DNA of 39,558 bases from a virus, in the IMG/VR virus record IMGVR_UViG_3300006735_000075, positions 1 through 39,558 of that record; one strand, written 5' to 3'. The notes beneath the pieces are model-generated. The model saw only the letters and a list, made by a program, of their open reading frames with translations. It did no database searches and had not been told where the DNA came from. Numbering within the stretch: the first letter of the stretch is position 1; the number at the start of each line of letters is the position of its first letter. The translations under genes were made by a program, and so were the position numbers. Shown here piece by piece: positions 7,344 through 16,715 of this stretch.

Positions 7344-8402
7344 TTAAATTTTATATGTATCTAAAGTGTCTGAGTTTCTTTTAATGTTTATAGAATTACA
7401 AGAAGGGTAAGGATTAGAATTAGCATAATCATTTATTATAATTCTTTTACAGTGGTATAATCCCATAATTAATTTATCATAAGGTATTTCTTTTTCAAAT
7501 AATTCAATTATAGTTTCTTGCATATATTCTTGAGGTCTACTGGTAGTCAAAACTATTTGTGTTTTTCCTTCGTTATATAATTTTCTTAACCATTTAATAT
7601 TATTTACAAGTGGCTTTCCATTTCCTATATAAGGAGGAAATTTATATGAAGTATTCTCAACTAGTGTACCGTCTATATCAACAAATAGAGTATTATACTG
7701 TGTTTTGTAATTATTCCAATCTTCCAAAGTACCCCAATCTTTATAGTTATTACAAACTTGACCATAAAATATTTGATCCTTTAACATCATATCGTAAATT
7801 ATATTACTTATATAACATTCACCTTCCATATCTTTTATAGATTCAAAACTATGAATAAAATCATTTGCTGAGTTAAATGAATAACCTCCTATAGAAAAAG
7901 TAGGGCTAATTATTGTTTTTTCTACTATATTAGTTATTATATTATTTTCATCAAGCTGTATATAACTTTTATTACTTGGGTTAATATTAGTAGTTTTATG
8001 AAGATTATAATATGAAACTTTATTTTTAGTATCTTCAAAAGTACTTTCAAAAAAATTATCTGAGTCTTTGATTGTAATAAACCCTTTAATATCTTTTTTT
8101 AGTAATGCTTTATAGATAGTTTCAGATTGAGAATTTGTTTGATCGTTTAGATATACTATCTCCGTTTTATTATCTAAATTTAAATGGGTTAACTCTTGTT
8201 TGAATCCTTGCTCAAAACTATATTTATTCTGATGTTCTTTTAGTGCAACAAAATAAATTTTATCAAAAAAATCTAAATTTAATCCTCTAATGCTTTCTAT
8301 AGCCATAAAGTAACCACTCTCAGGATGTGTTAACATCCATTTAGGTTTTGTATCAGGAAATCTTGTAGATTTACCTGCTATAGGAATTAATAAACTCTTC
8401 AT
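7344..8402 (-). CDS. Nucleotidyltransferase fused to a HAD-type phosphatase domain
   Basis: A 352-aa protein. Residues 1-235 resemble sugar-1-phosphate/phosphocholine nucleotidyltransferases: MKSLLIPIAGKSTRFPDTKP carries a variant of the nucleotide-binding loop with a downstream KPKWM, and IKDSDNFF (111-118) supplies the acidic metal-binding pair. Residues 236-340 look like a HAD hydrolase: LFVDIDGTLVEN gives the nucleophile and acid (D242, D244), LTTSRP is motif II, and CKRIIINDYA gives motif III Lys319 and Asp325. The fusion suggests a protein that both makes and trims an activated group, for example an NDP-sugar or CDP-alcohol, for glycan building in the cytoplasm. It overlaps the kinase gene before it by 32 bases, so the two are probably translated together. 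Substrate unknown. Confidence 0.65.
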   Translation of the reverse strand: MKSLLIPIAGKSTRFPDTKPKWMLTHPESGYFMAIESIRGLNLDFFDKIYFVALKEHQNKYSFEQGFKQELTHLNLDNKTEIVYLNDQTNSQSETIYKALLKKDIKGFITIKDSDNFFESTFEDTKNKVSYYNLHKTTNINPSNKSYIQLDENNIITNIVEKTIISPTFSIGGYSFNSANDFIHSFESIKDMEGECYISNIIYDMMLKDQIFYGQVCNNYKDWGTLEDWNNYKTQYNTLFVDIDGTLVENTSYKFPPYIGNGKPLVNNIKWLRKLYNEGKTQIVLTTSRPQEYMQETIIELFEKEIPYDKLIMGLYHCKRIIINDYANSNPYPSCNSINIKRNSDTLDTYKI

Positions 8403-9216
8403 AATATTTTGAATTAATTATGTTATTATTTAAAACTATTTTTTGCTTATCGGTTTTTATATAAGGTTCTATTCTTAACCAATTTAAGATAGTAATAAAA
8501 TTTGTAAATTCCAAATTATAATACTGTTTAAATTTTGAATATATCTTATTCCATAAGTAATTAAAACTTTGTCTTATTCTTAAATTGCTTTCATTAATAT
8601 CTAAAATCCATTCATAATAAATGTCTTGTTTTAATTTTACCATATCTACTAATACCGTTTCTATATAAGAATCTAAAAAATCTATACAAGATATATTACC
8701 TTTAAAAAATATCATGTTGGCAACAGTAAAGTCACCATGACAGGATGATTTTGGAATATTGTTAAATTCTGTAGAGTTAATCTTATGAGTAATGTAATTA
8801 ATATAACCACTATGTGAAGACTCTTTTTTAACTTTATTGAATTTATCAGTTAATAGAGATTTTATATCACTATCTGTATAACTTTCTGATGATAAGAGAA
8901 TTTTTTCGAAATAATCTATACATATATTAACTATATTATCTAAATCCTGTTTATTACATTTATTAAAAAATTCATTGTAACTTTCACCAGGAATGTACTC
9001 CATATCAAAATATTCATCAGTATACCGTACTATACGAGGTGTAGAGAGTTTATAAAAATTACTTTTAGAAAATGTTAATTGTTTTTCTATTTGTAGTTTA
9101 AACCTATCTTTAAAATAGTTACCAGGGGAATATTTTCTTATGAGACCTTTGTTTAAAATCTTTAATTTAGATCCTGAAAGTCCTATATTAATATCCGTCC
9201 TCATGCCATCTTTCAT
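8371..9216 (-). CDS. APH/choline-kinase-like small-molecule kinase
   Basis: A 281-aa protein with the kinase signature of the aminoglycoside phosphotransferase/choline kinase superfamily: MEYIPG hinge (72-77), catalytic SSCHGDFTVANM (H160, D162, N167) and the metal-binding IDFLDSY (D179, D182). The N-terminal ATP-binding lobe is divergent. The substrate is likely a sugar, choline, ethanolamine or similar alcohol. With the next gene, a nucleotidyltransferase, it gives the kinase-plus-nucleotidyltransferase logic of LicA/LicC phosphocholine activation, which is offered as a comparison and not as an assignment. The start ATG 9216 lies inside the end of the previous gene (29-base overlap). Alternative ATG codons (for example M5) are close. 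Confidence 0.65.
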   Translation of the reverse strand: MKDGMRTDINIGLSGSKLKILNKGLIRKYSPGNYFKDRFKLQIEKQLTFSKSNFYKLSTPRIVRYTDEYFDMEYIPGESYNEFFNKCNKQDLDNIVNICIDYFEKILLSSESYTDSDIKSLLTDKFNKVKKESSHSGYINYITHKINSTEFNNIPKSSCHGDFTVANMIFFKGNISCIDFLDSYIETVLVDMVKLKQDIYYEWILDINESNLRIRQSFNYLWNKIYSKFKQYYNLEFTNFITILNWLRIEPYIKTDKQKIVLNNNIINSKYYEEFINSYSR

Positions 9217-10588
9217 GAAACTGGGTGTATTGATTATCGTAGGGGTATTTAGGCCAGTTGTATTTATCCCATTCTAAGTCTATACCTTGTTTTGGAAAAG
9301 CCTTAAATACTTTTTTAGTTAATTCATTACTTAATTCTAGTGCTTCTTTATAATTAAGTGAATCATCATAAAGGTATAACTCAGGTTTAAGTAACCATTT
9401 TTTAATTTTTTCGTTAAAATTAGAACAATAATGGCTACCTATATATGATTCAGTTCTAATATAACAATCGTAGTATTTCCAATAATCTTCTCTTTTCATT
9501 TTTACTCTTTCTTCTATACTACTATGTTCTAATGGAGCATCGAATAACTCTAATAGATCCTCTCTATTACCCCAAAATATATGATCTCTAGGATGGAAAG
9601 GGAAAGCATAAAAATTACCTGCAACTAATATTCTATTTTTAGGAAACGTATCATCGTTTTCGTAACTTATTTTTTTCTCTTTATTTTCATTAAAAAAATT
9701 ATGCATTTTTTGCATACTTTCGTTATCATACCTTTGATCGTTTCGCATTTTGACTACAAAAGTAGTAGTTGTAGATTTTACTCCATTTAAAGATGAAACT
9801 AACTGCAAATTTCTGTTACCTGTTCCATTTGAAGCAGGGTATTTATTTTTGATAAATCTTATATTATCTATGTTATCTGTAGGAGTATTGTCATCTTCCC
9901 AACATGAAATTACTATATCATTAACAAATGGTAATTTTAAATACTGTTTAGCAGTTTCTAAACTATATTCTGAGTATTTACCTTGTAAAACTATATCTAT
10001 TTTTTCATTATCGTTATAATTAAATAAATTAAATTTAATTAGATTTTCTTTAGCTAAATCTTTATGTTCAGGAGAAATATTAGGATGATTATAAGTTTCT
10101 AACCAAAGTTTTTTACTTTCTTCTCTTTGTCCCACGTACCAACTACTAAAAGCTTTTTGTAAAAGAAGAGCACAATCCCCTGGGTATTTAACTTCGGTTC
10201 TTAAATCAGGTAGATTAAAATCGCATAGTTCTAATCCTACACTTGCATAATAAAAACACTCTTTCCATTCTTCCTTTTTTTCATGTAAAATAGATAGTAG
10301 GTAATAAGCTTCAGGTCTTTTAGGATAGTAAGTAATAGCTGTTAAAAGTTGTTGATGTTCATACCAAGGTCTTCTTTCAGTTCTATGTAACATTAACCAG
10401 GTCTTTAAAAGACATTCGTAAACCAAATCTTTATCTTTAGACATTTCAGCACATCTTAAATAATAAGATAACGCAGCTGCATTTTGTCCTATTTTTTCAT
10501 ACTCGTATGCTAACCAGTAATTACTATCGGGATTACTAGGGTCACTGATGTATTTATCTATTAAGGGTTGTAATTTACTTTCTACCAT
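9188..10588 (-). CDS. TPR-WavE-like glycosyltransferase
   Basis: A 466-aa protein. Residues 1-190 are helical repeats (TPR-like: NYWLAYEYEKIGQNAAALSY, then RPEAYYLLSILHEKKEEW). Residues about 196-430 match what I recall of the WavE family of lipopolysaccharide-core enzymes: KIDIVLQGKYSEYSLETAK, FVNDIVISCWEDD, FVVKMRNDQRYD (acidic motif, residues 277-288) and the region ending FPFHPRDHIFWGNREDL. It probably transfers a sugar to a phage fibre or to another glycan in the cytoplasm. It overlaps its upstream neighbour by 14 bases and its downstream neighbour by 29, so it is translationally coupled in a cassette. Acceptor and donor cannot be read from the sequence. The call rests on memory of the family, so confidence is moderate. 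Confidence 0.65.
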   Translation of the reverse strand: MVESKLQPLIDKYISDPSNPDSNYWLAYEYEKIGQNAAALSYYLRCAEMSKDKDLVYECLLKTWLMLHRTERRPWYEHQQLLTAITYYPKRPEAYYLLSILHEKKEEWKECFYYASVGLELCDFNLPDLRTEVKYPGDCALLLQKAFSSWYVGQREESKKLWLETYNHPNISPEHKDLAKENLIKFNLFNYNDNEKIDIVLQGKYSEYSLETAKQYLKLPFVNDIVISCWEDDNTPTDNIDNIRFIKNKYPASNGTGNRNLQLVSSLNGVKSTTTTFVVKMRNDQRYDNESMQKMHNFFNENKEKKISYENDDTFPKNRILVAGNFYAFPFHPRDHIFWGNREDLLELFDAPLEHSSIEERVKMKREDYWKYYDCYIRTESYIGSHYCSNFNEKIKKWLLKPELYLYDDSLNYKEALELSNELTKKVFKAFPKQGIDLEWDKYNWPKYPYDNQYTQFHERWHEDGY

Positions 10589-12338
10589 CTTTTATATAAA
10601 CGTTTAATTGTGCTCTAGTTTTTTCACCCCAGCTAAAATTCTTTAACCATTCATCATCGTTCATATGAATTGATACATCAATTCCTTCTCTATTTTCTAC
10701 AATATAATTATCTTTATTTTGTAAGTATAAATCTCTGAAGATATAAAAACTATCTAATGCTGCAGGGACACCCCAAAGATGGAATTCGGCTGCTATATGT
10801 TTAACATTATTACTTATCCAATCTTTATTTTCTTTATTAAAAATAAAATACTCTCCTCCTTCAGAATCACATTTTAAAAAATCTATTTTATCTATATTAT
10901 ATTTTTTAATAATATCATCAAATTTAATATTATCATACGTAGAGCCTGAGTTATCGTAGATGTTAATTTCTTCGTTATAGTTAAATTTATTATTTTTAGA
11001 ATTATTATCAGCTAATCTATAATTTATAATTTCTTTATTACTAAAATTACTAAGGTTTTTTTCTAAAGTAGGTAATAATAATTTAGAAGGTTCTATACTA
11101 TAAACTTTTTTAGGATTTTCTTTTAATGCTTTATAAGAGAAAGCTCCTACGTTAGCACCAATATCTAGAACAATATCGTTCTCTTTAACTTTAAAATGCT
11201 TTTGATAAATACCGTCTTCAAATATTTCTTTATTGATTATTTTAGAAAGATAAGGTTCGTTTGATTCCCAACTGAAATCTGGGTATTTAGATTCAAAATT
11301 TAAATCTTTTTCTAAATCTTCGTACTCTAATTCTTCTAATACTTTCTCAGGCATCTTCAAAACATAAGCAGCATTATCTTGAAATCCGTAGGTAATTAAA
11401 AAATTTTTATTTTTTATAGCTAGCCCACAACTAAACTCAATTTGAGTATCCATAAATTTAAATGGTTTAGAGAGTTTAACTAAATTCCAATTTTTATCCC
11501 AAAAAATAAATCTGTGGTAGTATTTTGCATCTTTAGTATTACCTTCATTTATCCAATAGTTACATTCGTGAGTAATAGCTAAATAATAATCTTTATATTT
11601 TAATACTTGAGAACCTCCTCTTAAACCTCTTTCTGTATAATATTCATAACTCTTATTGATTACTGTCTTGCAAGGTATAGTTGTAAGAGTCCCTTCTTTT
11701 ACTTCTACTTTAGATTTATTATTAGGATCTACTTTAACTATTTCTAAAGGATTAGCCCACCTTATATAATGGTAAGGCATATCTACAATAGGCATCCAAT
11801 TTTTTTCTAAATAAGTATGAGGATCTACTTCTATTCTTAATCTCGAAACTTCTTTATATTTACCGTCTTCAAATTCTATCTCGCATAATTCCATTCTACC
11901 TTCACCGTCATCTTTTACATCTCTCCTAACTCCACTAACAAATAACTTACCCTCCCATCTAAAAATACGAGAATCTTCCAAACCTATAAATTCCCATATA
12001 GGTTTAATATCGTATTTGGAAGTATCGATTTTTGTGTAATCTTTAATATAAAGAGTTTCAGGATCTAACTTACATAAGTAATTACCTGTTTTAAGACATA
12101 TATCATCTTCAGGATTGAGATATGCTAAACAGCCCCATCCGCTATAAAACTTCTGTTTAAACTCACTATGATATAGAGAATAATGTACATGTCTTAAGTT
12201 TAATAAAATATCACCATTATCATCTATAAAGATAGAAGAATTACAGAGACCCGTACCATCAATGAGATTACCAGGGATAATAGAAGGAGATATACTACCT
12301 CCATTATCTAAGCATAACTTAGCTAAATTTTTAATCAT
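10575..12338 (-). CDS. GH130-like beta-propeller fused to FkbM-family methyltransferase
   Basis: A 587-aa two-domain protein. Residues about 1-340 read as a five-bladed propeller of the GH130/GH43 kind: FIGLEDSRIFRWEGKLFVSG (117-136) resembles the GxEDPR motif of mannoside phosphorylases, and RGGSQVLKYKDYYLAITHE and EFSCGLAI follow in the expected order. Residues about 370-587 are an FkbM-type SAM methyltransferase: IVLDIGANVGAFSYKAL (motif I, D392-G398), VYSIEPS, and FLKCDSEGGEYFIF near 487-500. FkbM enzymes methylate sugar hydroxyls, and propellers of this class bind or cleave mannosides or similar glycans. Together they suggest recognition and O-methylation of a glycan. The gene starts one base after the stop of the oxygenase gene and overlaps the next gene by 14 bases. 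Confidence 0.7.
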   Translation of the reverse strand: MIKNLAKLCLDNGGSISPSIIPGNLIDGTGLCNSSIFIDDNGDILLNLRHVHYSLYHSEFKQKFYSGWGCLAYLNPEDDICLKTGNYLCKLDPETLYIKDYTKIDTSKYDIKPIWEFIGLEDSRIFRWEGKLFVSGVRRDVKDDGEGRMELCEIEFEDGKYKEVSRLRIEVDPHTYLEKNWMPIVDMPYHYIRWANPLEIVKVDPNNKSKVEVKEGTLTTIPCKTVINKSYEYYTERGLRGGSQVLKYKDYYLAITHECNYWINEGNTKDAKYYHRFIFWDKNWNLVKLSKPFKFMDTQIEFSCGLAIKNKNFLITYGFQDNAAYVLKMPEKVLEELEYEDLEKDLNFESKYPDFSWESNEPYLSKIINKEIFEDGIYQKHFKVKENDIVLDIGANVGAFSYKALKENPKKVYSIEPSKLLLPTLEKNLSNFSNKEIINYRLADNNSKNNKFNYNEEINIYDNSGSTYDNIKFDDIIKKYNIDKIDFLKCDSEGGEYFIFNKENKDWISNNVKHIAAEFHLWGVPAALDSFYIFRDLYLQNKDNYIVENREGIDVSIHMNDDEWLKNFSWGEKTRAQLNVYIKDGRK

Positions 12339-12339
12339 A

Positions 12340-12933
12340 TTACCTATAGTGAGAACCTCCTAACCATAATACAAATGAACGTCTTGTTCCTTTAGTAATA
12401 GGAGTAACTCTGTGTAACATATATGAAGGAAACATAAATACTGATCCGGCTCCTTTATGTGCTTTTGTAGCATGCTCTTCAGAACCTGCTGTCCATAACT
12501 CTAAATCTCCTCCTTCGTATTCAGAAGGGTCAGATAATTGAACTGTAATAGATATTTTTCTAACTGACATATCACCAGGTCCTATATCTTGATGCCAAGT
12601 ATAATGCCCGCCTTCTTCGGCATGATATTCAGTATATTGAATTTTTTCAGATAAAGCTGTTAAATCAAACTTCCATAAACAATTGTTTGCTTCAACGGCC
12701 ATATCATGAAGTTTTTCATATAACCACCACCAGTTAGTATCTTGAGGTATCCATCTTACTTTAGATGAACGAACATCATCTTTACCTCCTCCAACAGTTT
12801 GAGCTTTTTTTTCTTCTAATGATTCTATTCCTTTGGCAATTTTATCTAATTCTTTTTGAGTAAAACCTTCTTCAAAAAAATAATAATTAGTAGGGTCTGT
12901 TGCCTCCCTATCGAAATTGTAACTTATAAACAT
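12340..12933 (-). CDS. 2-oxoglutarate/Fe(II) oxygenase, PKHD/prolyl-hydroxylase-like
   Basis: A 197-aa protein with the double-stranded beta-helix motifs of Fe(II)/2-oxoglutarate dioxygenases: YTEYHAEEGGHYTWHQD gives the metal ligands H114 and D116, FMFPSYMLHRVTPI gives distal ligand H174, and RRSFVLW gives R184/R185 for the 2-oxoglutarate carboxylate. The GHYTWHQD arrangement is that of PKHD-type hydroxylases (PiuC/YbiX) and prolyl 4-hydroxylases. It likely hydroxylates a residue or small molecule; Pro in the collagen-like fibres encoded just upstream is an attractive substrate, but this is inference. It heads the modification cassette, after a 58-base gap, and the next gene begins one base after its stop. 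Length is complete for the family. Confidence 0.85.
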   Translation of the reverse strand: MFISYNFDREATDPTNYYFFEEGFTQKELDKIAKGIESLEEKKAQTVGGGKDDVRSSKVRWIPQDTNWWWLYEKLHDMAVEANNCLWKFDLTALSEKIQYTEYHAEEGGHYTWHQDIGPGDMSVRKISITVQLSDPSEYEGGDLELWTAGSEEHATKAHKGAGSVFMFPSYMLHRVTPITKGTRRSFVLWLGGSHYR

Positions 12934-12956
12934 GTTTAAAATTTTTAGTTAATATA

Positions 12957-12967
12957 TAATATATGAA
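12957..12967 (-). promoter_or_regulatory. Shared A/T motif (TTCATATATTA) upstream of the oxygenase gene
   Basis: The coding strand carries TTCATATATTATATATTAAC, 23 bases before ATG 12933. TATTTATA is absent from this gap. The 11-mer recurs at 7307-7317. Confidence 0.25.
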
Positions 12968-12991
12968 TTTTTTATTTAATAAACAACTATT

Positions 12992-13720
12992 TTACGATAC
13001 TCCTATAACGTTCGCTATATTAGCTGTTGCTACTCCTTTAACGTTTGCAATATTTCCTGATGATACTCCGATAACGTTATTCCCATATCCTGCTGCATAG
13101 TCAAAAGATAAAAAAGGTACGAATCCTGAATTACTTGTGCTAAAATTAGCGAAGTAAAAAGCATCTACGTCACTTAAAGAACCGTTACCGTTATAATCAT
13201 TTGTGTACTGTACTACAGCAAATTTTAATTGACCATCAGATTGGCCATCTGAAATAGCTGCAGAATTCATAGCTACAGCATTATCTTGATTAGCATCAGC
13301 AAATTGAGGTATAGAAGTTAATACATCAGTATAAGCACTACTATAATCTATATCATCAAAAAATTCACTATCATCGTAATTACTAAATGAAGGACCATTT
13401 CCCATACCATCAAATTTAACTATAGCTATTCTTCTTTCTAGAGCTCCTGCATTAGACGTTGTGGTGGTAGATCTATAATTAAATGTTAAATTAGTTATAG
13501 TACCTGAAGTATAACTACTAAGATCAAAAGCACAGAATAATCTTGTAAATTGATAATTGATTCCCGATTTACCAGAATCTTGAAAATACTGTATAACACG
13601 AGTGTTACTTGCCGTTGAATTATCTGTATGATTTTGACCAGTCTCTCGGGCAGATTCAAAATCATTGTTAAACATCTGTCCATTACCTATAGTATATTTT
13701 GTAGCATTAACGTTAGGCAT
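12992..13720 (-). CDS. Adhesin-like virion protein with C-terminal NV-GV repeats
   Basis: A 242-aa protein, MPNVNATKYTIGNGQMFNND. The body (residues 45-205) is beta-rich and aromatic (RLFCAFDLSSYTSGTITNLT, then RRIAIVKFDGMGNGPSF), as in jelly-roll carbohydrate-binding modules. The last 30 residues repeat a short unit: NNVIGVSSGNI, ANVKGVATANI, ANVIGVS. There is no enzyme motif. It follows the 972-aa collagen-like fibre by 12 bases and precedes the oxygenase, so it is probably another component of the fibre or adhesin apparatus. The family is not known to me. No frameshift or truncation is seen, and the start is the first ATG after the previous stop. Confidence 0.7.
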   Translation of the reverse strand: MPNVNATKYTIGNGQMFNNDFESARETGQNHTDNSTASNTRVIQYFQDSGKSGINYQFTRLFCAFDLSSYTSGTITNLTFNYRSTTTTSNAGALERRIAIVKFDGMGNGPSFSNYDDSEFFDDIDYSSAYTDVLTSIPQFADANQDNAVAMNSAAISDGQSDGQLKFAVVQYTNDYNGNGSLSDVDAFYFANFSTSNSGFVPFLSFDYAAGYGNNVIGVSSGNIANVKGVATANIANVIGVS

Positions 13721-13732
13721 ATTTTTATGTTA

Positions 13733-16651
13733 TTAACTTACAGTAACGTATGTACTATCAGGATTAAAATATATTACTTCATTGTCACTATCTACTACAT
13801 AACCAACTATTCTTACTACATCTCCTGTACCTGATGGTGCAGTACCGGTTATAAGACCTTCAGTCGCAGCACTTAGATATACCGGGCTTCCATTATTAGG
13901 AAGTGAGGAAAATTTTGAAGTAAATCTTGCATAACCTCTTATTAACATACCTACTTGGTTAGCTTGCCCACTACCTATTGCCAGTCCTAACATACCTGTT
14001 GAATCATTAGTAGAATCTGCATGAGCTTCATCCCATTGAATATTATTAGGAGCTAATTGTTCAAGTTCAAAAACTTCTCCTTGTGTTACGGTACCTACTC
14101 CCCAATAAGCTACTTCACCAACTACATCTGCAGTACCTAACTGTACTGTATCTGAAGAGCCTGCATTATCAAATGCAAAGAATTCAAGATTGCTATCTAC
14201 TCGAATAATTGAACCAGTAGTTGGATAATTAAAATTAATCCCGTTAGTTGTTCCTGCATTAGGACCTGATCCAAGATGTAGTATAGTATCAAATCCATAC
14301 ACGCTAGGTTTACCGCCTAATGTTGCTATACCAAAACCAGAGTTTGCATTAATACCATGAGCAACAAAATGTTCTGCCTCTATATGAGAATCTTGACTAC
14401 CGCTTAAAGTACCTGTAAATTCAATATCACCTGATACTGTAAGTTCACTACCATCAAAAGTTAAATTACCTTCTCCAGTAACTGTACCGTCACCGTCTGC
14501 AGTAATTACTCTATTATTAGTATCTCCTGATATACTCAATGCTCCTGATGGTCCTTGAGGTCCTGTTGGTCCTCCACCTCCAGTTGATCCTGTCGGACCT
14601 TGAGGTCCTGTTCCTCCACCTGATCCTGTAGGTCCATTTGGACCTTGAGGTCCTGTTCCTCCACCTGAACCAGTAGGTCCAGTTGGGCCTTGTGATCCAG
14701 TAGATCCAGTAGATCCAGTAGATCCAGTAGGTCCAGTAGGGCCTTGAGATCCGGTAGGTCCAGTAGGGCCTTGAGATCCGGTATTACCAGTAGGTCCTGT
14801 TGGACCTTGCGATCCAGTAGGTCCTCCACCTCCGGTTGGTCCTGTCGGTCCTTGAGATCCAGTAGGTCCTCCACCTCCGGTTGATCCTGTTGGACCTTGA
14901 CTACCTGTTGGTCCTCCACCTCCAGTAGGTCCTGTTGGACCTTGCGATCCTGTTGGTCCTCCACCTCCAGTAGGTCCGGTAGGTCCTTGACTTCCAGTAG
15001 GTCCTCCACCTCCGGTTGGTCCGGTAGGTCCTTGCGAACCTGTATTACCGGTATTTCCAGTCGGTCCGGTAGGTCCTTGACTACCTGTAGGACCTGTTCC
15101 TCCAGTCGGTCCGGTAGGACCTTGACTACCAGTACTACCTCCGGAACCAGTAGGTCCAGTAGGACCTTGTGATCCTGTAGATCCGCCACTACCTGTAGGA
15201 CCTGTCGGTCCTTGACTACCTGTATTTCCTGTATTACCAGTAGGTCCAGTTGGGCCTTGACTTCCTGTAGGACCTGTTCCTCCTGTAGGACCTGTTGGTC
15301 CTTGACTTCCAGTTGATCCAGTATTACCTGTTGGACCTTGACTTCCGGTATTTCCAGTTGGGCCTGTCGGTCCTTGAGATCCAGTAGGTCCTGTTCCTCC
15401 AGTTGGTCCTGTTGGTCCTTGTGATCCTGTAGATCCTCCTGAACCTGTAGGTCCTGTTGGTCCTTGAGATCCTGTAGATCCTCCTGAACCTGTAGGTCCA
15501 GTAGGGCCTTGAGATCCAGTTGAACCAGTATTACCTGTTGGTCCTGTTGGTCCCTGAGATCCAGTAGATCCAGTATTACCAGTTGGGCCAGTAGGTCCTT
15601 GAGGCCCTGTTCCTCCATTTGGTCCAGTTCCTCCAGTAGGCCCTTGACTACCCGTATTTCCTGTGTTACCTGTAGGTCCTTGTGAACCAGTAGCACCTGT
15701 TGCTCCTTGAGGGCCTGTTGGTCCGGTTGGTCCGGTTGGACCTTGACTTCCTGTCGGACCAGTAGATCCTGTTGGTCCTGTCGGACCTTGACTACCAGTA
15801 GGTCCAGTAGGTCCAGTAGGGCCTTGACTTCCCGTTGCTCCAGTAGGTCCTTGACTACCAGTTGGGCCTGTTGGACCGGTAGGTCCTTGTGATCCAGTTG
15901 GACCTGTTGGACCTGTAGGTCCTTGACTACCTGTTGGACCAGTAGGGCCTTGAGAACCTATTGGACCAGTAGGTCCAGTAGGTCCTTGTGATCCAGTAGA
16001 TCCAGTAGGTCCTGTCGGTCCTTGAGAACCGGTTGCTCCAGTTGCACCTTGTGGTCCGGTCGGTCCAGTTGGTCCAGTAGGTCCTTGTGATCCAGTTGGT
16101 CCAGTTCCTCCAGTAGGTCCAGTTGGTCCTTGTGATCCAGTTGGGCCTGTTGGACCGGTAGGTCCTTGACTTCCTGTCGGTCCAGTTGGTCCTTGAGAAC
16201 CAGTAGGTCCAGTTGATCCGGTAGGTCCTTGTGATCCTGTTGATCCGGTCGGTCCTTGAGAACCAGTTGCACCTGTTGGACCTTGAGCTCCAGTACTCCC
16301 TGTAGCACCTTGTAATGAAAGATTTGTTCTAGTAACTATTTTACCGTCAGAATCTGCTAATAATATTTTTGTTTCACTTGAACCTGCTGGTACATTTGGT
16401 AGTTTAACGTCTGACCCTGATGCTATTAAGGCTAATGAACCAAAGGTACCCATATTAACTGTATCATTAGAATCAACTTCTAATATAGGAATACCTGAAA
16501 TATCGTTTACTGAAAATAAAGATCCAGAGAGTGAATCTGTGATAGAGAATAATTGTCCTTGATTACCTTGAATATCGACAATTGTATTATCTCCTGTAGA
16601 ACCTGATCCGTGTACGATCAGGCCTTTTTTAATTTTGAATTCGTTAGCCAT
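13733..16651 (-). CDS. Collagen-like tail fibre or adhesin (972 aa)
   Basis: The N-terminal 114 residues ([20 protein letters not shown] and so on) form a beta-rich head likely to attach to the virion. Residues 115-704 are uninterrupted Gly-X-Y triplets, dominated by GPT, GSQ, GNT, GPQ and GGG-type units, which should form a trimeric collagen-like rod. A linker ([20 protein letters not shown], then GNLTFDGS) follows, then a tip domain that includes [20 protein letters not shown] and a final beta domain ending [11 protein letters not shown]. The rod has Pro mainly in X and Thr in Y, so glycosylated Thr as in BclA of Bacillus spores is a reasonable analogy. Shadow frames over the rod are artefacts. 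It is preceded by a 64-base gap with TATTTATA at 16688. Confidence 0.88.
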   Translation of the reverse strand: MANEFKIKKGLIVHGSGSTGDNTIVDIQGNQGQLFSITDSLSGSLFSVNDISGIPILEVDSNDTVNMGTFGSLALIASGSDVKLPNVPAGSSETKILLADSDGKIVTRTNLSLQGATGSTGAQGPTGATGSQGPTGSTGSQGPTGSTGPTGSQGPTGPTGSQGPTGPTGPTGSQGPTGPTGGTGPTGSQGPTGPTGPTGPQGATGATGSQGPTGPTGSTGSQGPTGPTGPIGSQGPTGPTGSQGPTGPTGPTGSQGPTGPTGPTGSQGPTGATGSQGPTGPTGPTGSQGPTGPTGSTGPTGSQGPTGPTGPTGPQGATGATGSQGPTGNTGNTGSQGPTGGTGPNGGTGPQGPTGPTGNTGSTGSQGPTGPTGNTGSTGSQGPTGPTGSGGSTGSQGPTGPTGSGGSTGSQGPTGPTGGTGPTGSQGPTGPTGNTGSQGPTGNTGSTGSQGPTGPTGGTGPTGSQGPTGPTGNTGNTGSQGPTGPTGSGGSTGSQGPTGPTGSGGSTGSQGPTGPTGGTGPTGSQGPTGPTGNTGNTGSQGPTGPTGGGGPTGSQGPTGPTGGGGPTGSQGPTGPTGGGGPTGSQGPTGSTGGGGPTGSQGPTGPTGGGGPTGSQGPTGPTGNTGSQGPTGPTGSQGPTGPTGSTGSTGSTGSQGPTGPTGSGGGTGPQGPNGPTGSGGGTGPQGPTGSTGGGGPTGPQGPSGALSISGDTNNRVITADGDGTVTGEGNLTFDGSELTVSGDIEFTGTLSGSQDSHIEAEHFVAHGINANSGFGIATLGGKPSVYGFDTILHLGSGPNAGTTNGINFNYPTTGSIIRVDSNLEFFAFDNAGSSDTVQLGTADVVGEVAYWGVGTVTQGEVFELEQLAPNNIQWDEAHADSTNDSTGMLGLAIGSGQANQVGMLIRGYARFTSKFSSLPNNGSPVYLSAATEGLITGTAPSGTGDVVRIVGYVVDSDNEVIYFNPDSTYVTVS
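14540..16309 (-). repeat. Collagen-like Gly-X-Y block of 590 residues
   Basis: Near-perfect GGN-NNN-NNN triplets encoding Gly-Pro-Thr and related units, residues 115-704 of the 972-aa fibre. Codon choice varies (CCT/CCA/CCG, ACT/ACA/ACC), so the DNA repeat is imperfect, but assembly collapse or length variation is possible. Confidence 0.95.
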
Positions 16652-16687
16652 AAATTTATCCTTTTTTCATTGTCCAAAAGGGTCTTA

Positions 16688-16695
16688 TATAAATA
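16688..16695 (-). promoter_or_regulatory. Putative late promoter (TATTTATA) for the 972-aa fibre
   Basis: TATTTATATAAG on the coding strand, 36 bases before ATG 16651, in the gap after the 44-aa gene. Confidence 0.5.
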
Positions 16696-16715
16696 TCTAC
16701 CTATAAACTAAATCG

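Noticed and set aside
7325-7345. AAAGTT-GGA-AACTTT hairpin after the nucleotidyltransferase gene
   Set aside because: It is short and A/T-only in the stem; the T-run is on the plus strand, where no gene needs ending.
14536-15892. Long open frames on both strands over the collagen-like regions
   Set aside because: They are composed of low-complexity Leu/Gln/Asp or Ser/Thr/Arg/Trp repeats, which are shadows of the Gly-X-Y codons.
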